The position numbers and the translations under genes are program-made. The notes beneath the pieces were generated by a model. The model had not been told where the DNA came from. It ran no database searches and worked only from the letters and a program-made list of their open reading frames with translations. Below, one piece after another: positions 10,901 through 20,826 of a stretch of DNA of 64,000 nt. Positions within the stretch are counted from its first letter, which is position 1; each line of letters begins with the position of its first letter. This DNA comes from Maylandia zebra (taxonomy: Eukaryota; Chordata; Actinopteri; Cichliformes; Cichlidae), in the NCBI RefSeq assembly GCF_041146795.1, contig NC_135176.1, positions 28,405,786-28,469,785 of the forward strand, written 5' to 3'.

Positions 10901-13367
10901 TAGCACTGTGGATAGTTTTGACCCTGAGATGTTTGTTTTTATCATTAAGCTCAGTTTAATTCAAATAAATTCAGTTTTATTCATATAGCCTGGAAACATC
11001 CAGGAGAACCAATGTTTAATGGTAAAGAGAATATGCTGACATTCGCATGAGGAAAATGACCGCTGATGTCTGTTTCAGTGGCAATGCTGAAGCAGGCAGT
11101 CTTCACACACATGTTAAGCAGAGAAGCAGAGGAGGAAACGGAGGAGAGCAAGCCGAGTGGAGGCCGTGGGAGTCAGCCGAGTCCTTCTTTGCCTGAGAGC
11201 CCAGAGGGGCCCTCTGCTACCTGTGATGAGAGCCAGACGTCTGAAAGTTCACAGAAAGAACACCTGCAGCCTCCACCTGAGGCTGCTGAACGTAATGGTA
11301 CTGCTGTACTCTAGTATTAAGAATTAATGACCAAAATATACTTGCATAACTATCTCACCATCTCCTGATCTGCATCTCCACCCAGGTGGCTTTGTGGTCC
11401 TGGATTTCCCCGGCTCTGAGGAAAGCAGCACTGATGATGTCGGAGTTGGAAGTGATGTTGGGATCGACATGAGGAAACTGCTGTCTTCCTCCTCGCAGAT
11501 GGGAGGCGGAGGCCCCAACCTCAGTCGGCAGCTCATGACCCACCTGCGCCTCCTACAGGCCGATCTGCAGTATCTTAAGGTACCTTAGTATCTGAGGTCT
11601 GCTTTCTATATTCGCAAAACCTAAACATGGTGGGATGTCTCGCCTCTAGTGAGTCATTTTTGTGATGTTAAATTTACTGGAGTGTTGCCCTAACACACCT
11701 GATCTCTATTTTCTCTACCAGCTGTTTGTAGCCAGTGGATGATTTTCATATATCTGCTCTAAAAGCACAAAATTACCATCTGATAGCAATGCTGGGGTGT
11801 TTTTAATGTCTCTTTTTACTTGAACAGCAATATTAGGGCCAAATGTTTAATGCAGTAAGTAATATATTACTCATTAGATGTTCAGCAGCTGCCTAACAAG
11901 CAGACACAAAAGTTATAAGGTTAAACAAACTACTGATCCAAGCCCAGATGCAGGTTTGTTTTTTAAAGATTTTAAATTTGGTACATAACCATGGAAAAAC
12001 CTGCTTACTCTTAAACTAAACCAGACTTTATTCTTTCATAAATTCAAGCCTGAAAAAATTATCTGGAGGATGGTTTGCATTTGGATGTGCTCTTCTAAGC
12101 AAATGAAGTCATGTTCTCTGTTTGTATTAAGATTATGCAAAAATGTATTTGCCTCCTCACATCTTTAGTTATATTTTCTTTTGTTTTTCTACCCTCTGAA
12201 ATTCAAATCATTAACTGGCATCTGAGTCTTTTTTACATAACACAAGAAAAACATCTGGATTTTTCCCCAGGTAATGTAATTTAAATGTATTTTTAATTTG
12301 TAATTAACATATGTATCTTCTCCTAAATTCTTAAAAACTTTGACACGAAATGTAACTGAATGAACAATATAATCATCATATTATTATAAGTGTCTCAGAT
12401 AACCTTTGGTATGAACTGGACCATACCACTGGTCTGTTAATAAGAGATGAGGACCAAGGAATATAGTTACAGAAAAATATATATACAGAAAAACCTAAAT
12501 AAGTTGCACAATATTAATGAATTAATTTAATTTTTAGCAATACATTTAAAAATGCAGAATATAGCAAATATCATCCAAATTAAATCTCATATGTGCAAAT
12601 TAATATTACATAATTTTTATTGTCAGGTGATTCAATAAACTACTGATTTTAAATATAAATGTAGTTTTCTGGGAATTATTGAATGGTTAGTGCTTTAATA
12701 TTTACAGGTAAAATGTCTCATTGCAATCACCATCTCTGCATTAACCTCCTAGGACCTGGCGTCCACATATGTGGACATCACATTTTGGGACGTCTAGACC
12801 AAAATACTTAATTTTTCTCTACAAGGGCCTGATATCCACATACGAGGACATTATACTGCCACTGTTCTATCAAAATTTGATACAAATGTCCTCATATGTG
12901 GATCTAATTTTTCTCAAAAACAAAAATTAGGTAAAAAAACAAAAAAAAAAAATCTGGTAATTCTTTGTTTTTACATTCTTTAGGTCCCAATCAACCCAAA
13001 TAGCAAAGAAAAATAACAAATGCATGCCATGAAAGAGTTCGGGTCGTAGGAGGTTAAGATAACTTTTTTTTTCTTCTAAATTCCTGTTTTGACTCCTGCA
13101 TTTAAGCCCATTTTGTCAGTTTGACTGTATCTGTGTCTGATCTGTGGGCCACAGTCAGTTGTGCTGTAACGATGATCTGCTTCCAGGACATAGAGATGAA
13201 GTACAACGAACTGCAACAAACGCACGGCGATGCAGCCACAGACTCGGATGACAACAACGGTGTGTTTGAATTCTCTCGGTCATCTCACTTTCATCAGCTT
13301 CACGCTCAATTTAATGTTTTGTATTTCAAACTCTCTTTCTGGTATTTTTTCAGATGGGATTCAGTGA
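188..13367 (+). CDS. arhgef12: arhgef12 (LARG) Rho guanine nucleotide exchange factor 12, 3' part of the gene, 24 exons
   Basis: The product activates RhoA by GDP/GTP exchange downstream of G-alpha-12/13 and plexins at the plasma membrane. Exons read from GT-AG junctions and a continuous frame: 188-293, 421-558, 710-742, 1713-1827, 2699-2750, 2897-3106, 3335-3482, 4175-4326, 4429-4575, 5757-5842, 6562-6687, 7827-7941, 8071-8171, 8281-8358, 8442-8517, 8676-8843, 9497-9584, 9674-9754, 9872-9960, 10573-10878, 11079-11297, 11386-11579, 13187-13259, 13354-13367 (stop TGA 13365-13367). Order: end of RGS-like region, linker, DH, PH, acidic tail, short C-terminal coiled segment. LARG rather than ARHGEF11 is favoured by peptides such as RKRNETSVIGQIGDDLL, CSNQPSALELIK and MQYVILTYMKHLGVKVKE. 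The PDZ and most RGS exons lie upstream of the window. Teleosts often keep two copies (a/b); which one this is cannot be decided here. No frameshift was seen. Confidence 0.93.
1327..1373. repeat. Intronic hairpin with 18-bp perfect arms
   Basis: Arm 1327-1344 (CCCAACACTGATGACTGG) is the exact reverse complement of 1356-1373, with an 11-nt loop that can extend by a few A-T pairs. It lies in the arhgef12 intron between the exons ending at 742 and starting at 1713. No surrounding element was recognised. Confidence 0.85.
1713..4326 (+). CDS. arhgef12: arhgef12 linker exons between the RGS-like and DH domains (5 exons)
   Basis: Exons 1713-1827, 2699-2750, 2897-3106, 3335-3482 and 4175-4326. The first encodes the conserved helix ending in FLPRIK, and the second the basic PPRRPSR patch. 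The next two are Pro/Ser/Gln-rich, low in conservation and probably disordered. The last carries an acidic run followed by WQGLVPRGVL and INRQEVIN, matching the segment just before the DH domain in LARG. A (CA)n tract begins about 10 bp after the 1827 donor, which is a weak GTGCAC site. A small alternative linker exon hidden in the 1828-2698 intron cannot be excluded. Confidence 0.82.
1837..1917. repeat. (CA)n microsatellite
   Basis: About 40 CA units lie 10 bp downstream of an arhgef12 5' splice site. Long CA repeats near donors are known to bind hnRNP L and can alter splicing; whether that happens here is not shown. Confidence 0.95.
3621..3860 (+). repeat. Dispersed teleost repeat, copy 1 (TTTATTTATACAGCGCCAAA family)
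   Basis: It begins with tandem ATTCA units, then TTTATTTATACAGCGCCAAA and GGGAAGGAAAAACTCCCTTT blocks. The same order of blocks recurs at 31431-31745 and 48402-48650, and in reverse at 49248-49430. It is probably the 3' part of a retroelement; I cannot name the family with certainty. Small open frames in it are not genes. Confidence 0.8.
4429..8171 (+). CDS. arhgef12: arhgef12 Dbl-homology (DH) catalytic exons (5 exons)
   Basis: Exons 4429-4575, 5757-5842, 6562-6687, 7827-7941 and 8071-8171 encode the exchange domain. It starts at ELFYTERAHLRMLKVLD (conserved region 1), passes through RRLQLKDIIPVEMQRVTKYP (conserved region 3, the nucleotide-exchange helix) and ends in the helix VNQAVKEAENKQ that leads into the PH domain. 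All conserved segments are present and in frame, so exchange activity is expected. Introns here contain only repeats, including a MITE-like element at about 5113-5616 and a repeat fragment at about 7080-7290. Confidence 0.92.
5113..5616. mobile_element. Degraded non-autonomous DNA transposon (MITE-like)
   Basis: The left end (CAATCCCAATCCCAAAAAAT at about 5113) and the right end (GTTCCAACTGTTTTGGAAAT near 5592) are roughly inverted. The inner blocks AAAAACTGAAT and GCAAATCGCTGCATTCTGTT resemble a very common fish element. It has no coding capacity. Boundaries are approximate. Confidence 0.5.
7080..7290. repeat. Interspersed repeat fragment in an arhgef12 intron
   Basis: The segment reading TTTTTTGAAGACATTTCTCT then CATCCAAGAAGTTTCTTCAG matches a widespread teleost repeat that I associate with Penelope-like retroelements. 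That assignment is from memory. No open frame remains. Confidence 0.4.
8281..9754 (+). CDS. arhgef12: arhgef12 pleckstrin-homology (PH) exons (5 exons)
   Basis: Exons 8281-8358, 8442-8517, 8676-8843, 9497-9584 and 9674-9754. Recognisable PH strands are KMVHEGPLSWKV, ELYTLLLEDIMVLLQKQDER and SFFVLSMSENGAQIYELTAQ. They are followed by the C-terminal helix with the conserved Trp in TWQHLITQCAEAM. In LARG the PH domain packs against DH, contacts RhoA and helps membrane binding. All splice phases join without interruption. Confidence 0.92.
9872..13367 (+). CDS. arhgef12: arhgef12 C-terminal tail exons (6 exons)
   Basis: Exons 9872-9960, 10573-10878, 11079-11297, 11386-11579, 13187-13259 and 13354-13367. 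The 306-bp exon is strongly acidic (runs of Glu/Asp) and contains the helix ELEAFLDGQLAERLLQE. The 11386-11579 exon has FVVLDFPGSEESSTDD, matching the ESSTDEE patch of LARG, then a leucine-rich helix continued by KDIEMKYNELQQTH, the family's short C-terminal coiled segment. The last exon adds only DGIQ and a TGA stop. In LARG the C-terminal region is linked to self-association and autoinhibition. Confidence 0.85.
10041..10515. mobile_element. hAT-like non-autonomous element, degraded
   Basis: It starts with CAGAGATGTCAAAATAATTT and continues with blocks (GGTCACATGCAGCCC, AAGTGGGCCGAACCA) typical of a common fish hAT MITE. The right part (CCCTCCAGCCGATTTGGAGT near 10471) fits the other side, but the terminal repeat is eroded. 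It lies in the arhgef12 intron just before the acidic exon. Confidence 0.5.
12741..13057. mobile_element. piggyBac-type MITE with TTAA ends
   Basis: It begins TTAACCTCCTAGGACCTGGC and ends GGTCGTAGGAGGTTAA, so the termini are inverted repeats bounded by TTAA, the piggyBac target. At 317 bp it has no transposase. Inside are paired CCACATATGTGGAC-type palindromes. It sits in the penultimate arhgef12 intron, 130 bp before the exon at 13187. Confidence 0.8.
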
Positions 13368-13870
13368 CGAAAGGCTTCCTGCTCTCTCGGCTGTCAGAGC
13401 CAAGTTTCATGTTGCTGCGTGCTCACCTTCCTCCACCTTTTACCGCTGAAGGATTAATGTCTGATCTCCTACTTCAAAGGACGGTGTCATCGTCGCAGTC
13501 TGAATTACTCCACTATAAACTCTTTCACAAAGCAGGAGCAGAAGAGACATATCACTGAGTTTTTCATGGACACTTTTTAGTATAATAATAATCACTGACT
13601 GCATAAATTATCTGAAACACTGGATATAATGAATGGAAAAAGGCTAAGCGACCATCTGACGACACAGACGTTCAGCAGACAAGAAGTGAGACATTATGAC
13701 TGTGACCAGTACTGAAGGATTTTCCTCTTCAAAACTCAGTGTAAAAACCTGCAATAGAATAGATAGAGTCAATATACAAGTGCCCAATAAAATGCCAAAA
13801 TGGAAGGTTAAAACACTCCCACCATAAAATTTACCCAGAAGGGATTTAATGCTGTTTTTAGCCAAGCTTT
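13368..13870 (+). other. arhgef12: arhgef12 3' untranslated region (probable)
   Basis: Sequence after the TGA at 13365-13367 stays exonic in character up to AATAAA at 13786-13791, the first canonical poly(A) signal. The real 3' end was not observed, and later signals could be used instead. Confidence 0.5.
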
Positions 13871-15362
13871 GCATTAAACGTTAAGCAGGTGATTGTCTGC
13901 TTTGGATCAGATATCTAGCAAAAACTCTGAATCTCACAAATCTACACCCTGAATCATTTTTTCAATTACAAGCACAAATATAATAAGGAGGTTTAATGCT
14001 GTGATTTCTATACAAAGACTCATAGACTTACTTGCTCAGCAGTAAAAACCAGATACTTTGAAGATGAATTTCACTTGAAACAGCCTCTTTCGTGGAAACT
14101 ACAGGCAGCTGTGGCAGTCTGCTATTGGCCAAAGCAATCACACCGGTCACATTGTTCCCTAGTGACGAGTGGTTGTCTGGATATTTTCTATTTTAATTTT
14201 AAATTCTAAGATATTAAAAAATCAGTGGGCTTTACAGTTGGCGATAGGTGTGTTTTCCTCCCTGCTTTTCAGTCTTAGCTAAGCTAAGCTAGCACACTTG
14301 ACAGGTCTGGACTTTACGCTCAGTATATCACGCTTGTATTTGCTGCATTAACATAATTTCAGGAAAACCAAGACGATTCTCATTATTCTGATTTTGGAGC
14401 ATCAGAAAAGCTAAATATGAATTTGTTGTAAATTTCCTTTTATTGTGTTAGATACTATATGTGTAGGTTGTTAACAAGTGACACCAGATGCAAACAAAAC
14501 AGTGTGACTTCCTTTTAGCTCAGTTGATAAAATAAGTGCTAATACTGAACTTTATGTGGGTTTAACTTTGACTTTGCAGCTGCGATGCTCTCGGATTTAG
14601 AAGTTTTAATTTCTCACTGACTGTGGGATACATTCTATAGTTACGATTTGATTCATTAACATGAACGTCTCATCTTAAGTAAGAAAAAAGGTGAAAATCC
14701 CCGTTTCTTATGATGGCAGGTTGATTTAGCTTTTTGTCTCAAGAAAACTAAAGGGTAATTTCTTGAGATAATAAGATGGTTTATCTCACAAGCATTTTGT
14801 TTTCCTGTTATTATGTGAAGATTATAGGAATACCCGATAGCCCCTGCCTATCTTGACCACTTATGAAGTTAAAAATGGGCAGAATTACTAAAGTGACATG
14901 TGCTGCTTCAGCTGGGCTAATCGTAATAATAAGAGGACAACAGGGACCTTTTAAATTATTTTTTTAACAGCCTGGCACAGAGTGACCAACAACATGGCTT
15001 GATGAGTCCAACTGGAATCTAAAAATTCAATTAAAATTAATACAGTGAGAAGAAGTGGCATAGAAAGCAGTAGGTACACTTTTCAAGCATATTCACAGTC
15101 CTGTGCCCTAATACAGTATTACTAATATTATAGTAGAATTATATGCATGTGTGCAAGAGTTAAAAATATTTTTTGTATTACAGCCGTTTTCACAGAAAAA
15201 CAAGTATCCAGACTTTAGTGTAAAATAAATCCTACAAAAGAAGTTGGCAATTAGACAAGAAATAAAAGATTCTGCATAATAGTATGACTCCTTATGTAGT
15301 ATGACCTTTGAGTCTAATAAATTATTCTGTGTTGCTGGATCATAATTCATTATATTTATATA
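13871..15362. other. Intergenic DNA between arhgef12 and tlcd5, part 1
   Basis: No gene or clear repeat recognised. AT-rich, without conserved open frames. Confidence 0.5.
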
Positions 15363-16342
15363 CAGTGGTGTGAAAAAGTGTTTCCCTTCTTCCTATTTCT
15401 GAGTGTTTTGCATATTTCTGACAGTTAAATGTTTCAGATCATCAAAGAAAGTTTTATATTAGACAAAGATAACCTGAGTAAATACAAAATGCTGTTTTTA
15501 AAAGATGGTTTCATTGATTAAGGGAGAAAAATTTTCCAAACCTACCTGGTCGCGTGTGAAAAAGTGGCTAAGTTCAGTTTCACCAAACAGTCAGGCCTTA
15601 TTACTGACAGACCTGTTGAATCACTTAAATAAAACCTGTCTGACAAAGTGACGCAGGCTAAAAGATCCCAAAAAGCAACACATCATGCTACAATCTAAAG
15701 AAACTGCTAAGTAGCAAAGTCACTGACATCTATCAGTCTGGAGAGGGATAAGAAAGCCATTTCTAAGGCTTTGGGACTCCAGTGAAACACAGTGGGAGCC
15801 ATTATACCACAAAACAGTGGTGAACAACATTAAAGAACCGCAGGCTTCACATATCTAAGTTAATGTCAGAGGTCATGATTCAACAATAAGAAAGAAACTG
15901 GGCAAAAATGGCATCCATTCAAAGTCCTGACCCGAATCCAATTGAGATGCTGGGGAATGACCTTAAGTGGATTCATGCTGGAAAGGCCTCTCAATAAGTG
16001 GGTGAAAAACAAGAATTCTGCAAAGATTAGTGGACTAAAATTCCTCTACAGCTCTGTAAAAGACTCATTGCCAGTTACTGCAAACGCTTGATTGCAGTTG
16101 TTGCTGCTAAGGGTGGCCCAACCAGTTAATAGGTTTAGGGTATTCACTTTTGATTTGGTTTTCTCTCTTAATAATAAACAACTTTGTTTAGAAACTGAAT
16201 TTTGTGTTTAGTTGTTATCTTTGTCTTATATTTCAATTTGTTCGATGATCTGAAATATTTAAGTGTGGCAAACATACAAAAAACAAACAAACAAACAAAC
16301 AAACAGGAAATTGGGAAGTGTGTATGTTTAATTTTGCAACTG
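15363..16342 (+). mobile_element. Tc1-like transposon remnant with long inverted repeats
   Basis: The left end at 15363 begins CAGTGGTGTGAAAAAGTG after a TA. The right end at about 16150-16342 is its diverged reverse complement over roughly 190 bp (shared core TTTCAGATCATC). Between them, ACTGACATCTATCAGTCTGG and a later CCTGACCCGAATCCAATTGA encode remnants of a Tc1 transposase: the helix-turn-helix region and the SPDxNPIE catalytic region. Internal deletions and stops make it a pseudogene. Confidence 0.75.
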
Positions 16343-19300
16343 GTATAATTTAATTATTTACTGCTGTGTAACAGTATAGGAATTGAATTGAACCACTCCT
16401 ATCCATGCTCTCATCCAGTAACGCTGAACATTGTAAGGTTTCCAGTGTGACTGAATTGTGCGATGACACCAGGAAGTAACAATAACTTCTTTGAAGTGGG
16501 GAAGGGCAGTGACACCCCGTACCAATCTGGATACGCCCATGTACTAAAGATTTGAACAGAAAGCTGCAAAGCTAGGCTCATTTTCTCGCAATAACTAAAT
16601 GTATAACTTGTTCATCTCACTAGAAAACAAGTTTAATTGCCTCAAGATAAATTACTAGATAATTTGATTTGTTCTCACAAAATGAAAAAATTGCATTAAA
16701 AAACCTTTTTAATTATGTGCATGTCCAATATCATCTTCTGTATTCCTTTAATTACTATACGCTTGCCAGTTACCATTGTCTCTGTATGATTTTTTTCATA
16801 GCAATGCAGTGCTGTATAGCAGCTGACTTAAACAGTCACAGATTTTAAACAACCGGAAGCACTTAAATGTAGCAAAAAACAAACAAAACAAAAAAATAAT
16901 GTCTCCAGTCTGCAGTCCATCAGTTTTATCCTTCTATCAAATAAACAGTAAATCAAAAAACAAACAAAAATCATTCAAAAATAAAATGCAGATGGACAAA
17001 AAACTCTTCAGATGGTTGGTTGATGCTTGGTTGACTAGCCGAAGTGTACGTAGTAAACCAGTTTTGTCCAACCTGTGTTTTTAACTATAAAAATACATTC
17101 ACGCAGACATCTGCGCTTCACTTTTAAGGTTGGGCTGAAAATAGATTCACCGGCCACAAGACTGCGCCGTGGCTCCGGTTTGTGGATAAATATGTTCAGG
17201 CAAAAACGATGACTGCTTTGGACTGCGTTCAGGGTAAAGGCGTATATTGTACAATGACTGCATGTCAGTAATTTTGTTCGTGTTTTTACTCGCACCTTTT
17301 TGTTTTACACCATGCTATCATGTAATGCTTTAACACAAACTGCTCAAAAAGAGGAGAATTAATCCATTTTATAAATGTTATTGTAAATGTTATATTTTTT
17401 GTTACATTGTTATTAACTCTGTTAACATGTTTATGACACAAGAAGCTCATTGTTTGTGAAAATTAAGGAAAAGATGAATGGAAATTTTTGTTTAATTTTA
17501 TTTGATCTTGATGGGGAAGTGAGATAACAGACTGTGCTTAAAAATAGAGCTAAACTTTGCCCTGAAAAGTGAAGCGAATGCTTAAGTGCCTTAAACTTGT
17601 TTTTGTTCAAATGGCCAGCAGGGGGCAGTACATCTGGTTACAAAAAGAAGTCCTGTTGTACAGAAGTCTGTGTGAAAATGACCCTACTGCTGATTGATTG
17701 AGTAAACAGTTTTCATGTGCATCAATGGAACATGATGTTTAGTTTGTATTCCCTGTTAGGTTAATAAATCAGGGTTTAGGACGCACCAGTCTTGTGATTG
17801 ACAGGTTGCTATGGTATCGGGAGACCGTTTGACTGGTTTCTCAATCAGATCCACTCTATAGAGGATACAAGAGGAGTATAACATGAGTTTGTAAGGACCC
17901 ATTATGAAACCTCTGATTTTAAATTATGGGTCTAATCATCGGGTGTTTTTAGAGCTAGAAGGAAGGAATAGTAACCTGTCAGTTAATGCTAGGTGACTTA
18001 ACGTGGGACTCTACAGGATTTGACCAATTTAAATGCATCAATATAGAGGCCGTCTTTGAGTCTTGTAAAGTACAGTTTCACATCTTCATGCTGCTTAGAA
18101 CGAATAAGTGCAGAAAACAGTTCATCGAATGTCTACTTAAGACAGACTCTAGAGGCCGCTTCCCATATTAAAATGCCCAACATAATAACTTCATGGCATT
18201 TAAATGCATGTTTTTATCCTGATAGAAAAGAAAACTAAAAACAAAACAGGCTTGGCCTCTGTAGATAGTTTTCACAGGTGCTCTGACTTATGAAACTTAA
18301 GTTTTTATGGTTTTGGTGCATGTTTATTAAATGTATATAGTATAATATGGCCTTTCTTTGTACCAGAGAAGGCAATATAATATACCACATTCATATACAA
18401 GCTTGTGCTTCAGTTTTAGTGAATGAAATTTACTATTACTATTTCTGGTCTAGTATATAGTCATCTACAGTGGCCTAGCAAAAATAAAGAATTAAAAAAA
18501 AAAACACACACACACAACAGACATTAAATAAAACCCAATGGAGATGGGGGAAAAAGACAAAATGCACACAAAAAACAAAAAGGAAAACACTAACATGATG
18601 GAACAGCAGTGGAAACGACAAGCTAACAGAACAGAAAACATCTAATAGCAAACATGTATCTACAGTATTGAATGAAACTTGATTAAAACACACATTATAT
18701 TGCATGTTTTTCTTCCCCAAAACAATGTACTGCATCAGATCTATACTTTATAAAGGTTGTCCCAAGGAACAAAGCTCAAACAAAAAGAAGTTTCAAACTC
18801 ATTCAGACTAAATTAAAGGGAAAAAATGTGAATGTGCCACCTTATGATATCAAGCCTGGTTTCAGTGCAGTTGTCCCCTTAGAAGAGATTCTGAGAGATC
18901 CAAAGGGAAGAGCGTCAAAGAACTGTTTGATGAATATAAAACTGAGCTGTGAATTATATATGCTCTTTGCAGCCATCAGATCTCAACCTAACTGAACACC
19001 TTAAATCACTTATTCAAACTTTATTAAAACACTTTATCATTCTTTATACAGGTGCAGTCCCTGAAAAGTTCTTGGGATGTGTGAAAGATGTCAGAATTAC
19101 CAATTAAATTAGCATTTTATTATTAAATAATTCAAAAAATAAAAAATAAAAACACAATACAACTTAGATTTTGGTCACTAAGCAGTAATTCATGATCCAG
19201 TGCCCTCCTTTAGCTGAACTCTACATCCAGGAACATTTCCAAAGCACGCATGGTAGTTAAAAAACAAACTGTTTGACACATTTTGTAAAAATGGAAAATA

Positions 19301-19431
19301 GCTGAGATGTCCTACAAAGCACTCGTATATTCACGCAGCGGGATAATTTGCTACTTTTTCCAAATAGCAAGTAACAATAACTCCATTATGAAACGGTGTA
19401 AAAATCTCTGAGCAAACAATCAGAAACAGAC
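16343..19431. other. Intergenic DNA between arhgef12 and tlcd5, part 2
   Basis: No gene seen. It holds a copy of the CTCF-motif repeat (17575-17700, listed separately), low-complexity A-rich stretches and unassigned AT-rich DNA. Confidence 0.5.
17575..17700 (+). repeat. CTCF-motif-bearing dispersed repeat, copy 1
   Basis: The blocks GTGCCTTAAAC, ATGGCCAGCAGGGGGCAG and CAAAAAGAAGTCCTG occur in the same order near 27560-27660, near 51640-51690, and in reverse near 57880-57940. The core at 17615-17626, CCAGCAGGGGGC, matches the CTCF consensus. Confidence 0.7.
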
Positions 19432-19935
19432 TTGGTGAGGGTGGACCGAGGGCCCAACATGCTTGAGTGGGCCCTGTGCTCACTCACTGGCACTGGTATT
19501 CTGGCATTTGCCGTAGAATACCAGAATTGGCAGGTCCATCACTGGCGCTCTGTGCATATAAACATTATATTGCCTGTAACATCAGTCTGCACAGCCAGTT
19601 TGTTGGTAGGTCAATGAAGGTCTGTGGCGGTATAGCTGTGCATCCATCCATGGATATATCTCCAAACAACAATGCCCTGCCTCATGTGGCCATGGTTTGC
19701 AGGCAGTTCCTGAAGGATAAAGGAATTGATATCACTGAAAAGCCGCCTGACATAAATCCAACAGATCACCTCGGGGCCATTACATTCTGGTCCATCTGAT
19801 GCCCCCAGGTTGCACCTCAGACGTTCCAGGAGCTCAGTGATGCCCTGATGTGGGAGGAGATCTCCCAGCACACCATCCGTCGTCTCATTAGGAGCATGGC
19901 CCGAAGCTGTCGACATGCATACAAGCAAAAAGGAC
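19432..19935 (+). pseudogene. Tc1/mariner transposase fragment (second family)
   Basis: Broken frames still read ALPHVAMVCRQFLKDKGID and then VAPQTFQELSDAL-type residues. Upstream there is VEYQNWQVHHWRS. These match a Tc1-like transposase of the DNARPHVARVCRQFL type, in order but with internal deletions and frameshifts. No terminal repeats were found. Confidence 0.75.
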
Positions 19936-20757
19936 TAGCCTACTGTATAATTTCTTCACTTTGATTTCAGGAGTGTCTTTGAATTCAGTCCTTTATAGGT
20001 TGATACTTTTTGATTTCCACCAAGCAGATCACAGGTGCATCTCAGGGCCAACACAGAGACAGACAACAGCTCACACTCTTACATGATCCAACACTTGCTT
20101 GTTTTCCTGAACAAGTTAACTTAACTCGATTCTGTGACAATGAATCTTAAGCTGCTTCTGCTCAGCTGTGCTGAGAATCATTAAAGTGATGGTTGAGATT
20201 TCCAGTAAATCAATCAATCAGTTAATCAATCAATCAATCAGTTAATCAATCAATCAGTTAAAAATAGGTTTAATATGGATTTCAAAATCTTATTTTGTTT
20301 TGATATGTACCTATTTTCAGTGATATCAATTTTAATAGCAGGAAATTAAAAATTTCTTTCTCTCGTTTTTGCCATATTTTTCAAGTAGCCTATATTTTTA
20401 GTGGCCCCCATATGTTCACCCCTATGAAGAAAATCTGGAGGCACCCCTGGATAGAGTCCCACAGTGTAGCTATCATTTTAAACTTCTGTCCTCCTGTAAT
20501 TATACCCCAGGAGATTCTGTGCTATGAATGTTTTGTTCCATCGCAATAAATTTGCTGGTACTTTTTGGATAAGCATGCAAAAACATCAGACATTTAGACT
20601 ACTAAAGCTGACTGTTGCTAATACAACTTAAACTTTTTGCTATGAAGCAACCCATGGCATTTTAAAACAAGGTTAGAGTGCGCTCATGATAAGCAATAAC
20701 TTTTCTCTTTTATCTGGGGACTCATACTATACAGCATATTAAAAATATTTAGTAATC
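19936..20757. other. Intergenic DNA downstream of tlcd5
   Basis: Contains a short AATC-type tandem repeat at about 20206-20258. Nothing else was recognised. Confidence 0.5.
20206..20258. repeat. Tetranucleotide repeat (CAAT/TCAA)n, interrupted
   Basis: TCAATCAATCAGTTAATCAA-type units repeat through this stretch. Confidence 0.8.
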
Positions 20758-20763
20758 TTTTAT
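20758..20763 (-). terminator. tlcd5: Poly(A) signal for tlcd5 (candidate)
   Basis: TTTATT on the plus strand (AATAAA on the coding strand) lies 64 bp after the tlcd5 stop codon. Use of this site is inferred from position only. Confidence 0.45.
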
Positions 20764-20826
20764 TATTCTCATGCTGTACATAGCACCTTTAGAGCTCTTG
20801 AAGCCCTTAGACAGAACGTTAGCTTT

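Noticed and set aside
188..13367. Identity as arhgef11 (PDZ-RhoGEF) or arhgef1
   Set aside because: Recalled ARHGEF11 and ARHGEF1 sequences differ at DH and PH blocks where this gene follows LARG (ETSVIxQIG, CSNQP, LCRRLQLKDIIP). Linkage to tlcd5 agrees.
13121..13558. 145-codon plus-strand open frame
   Set aside because: It reads through the arhgef12 exon at 13187-13259 into intron and 3' UTR in a chance frame. The splice donor at 13260 and the conserved ending decide against it.
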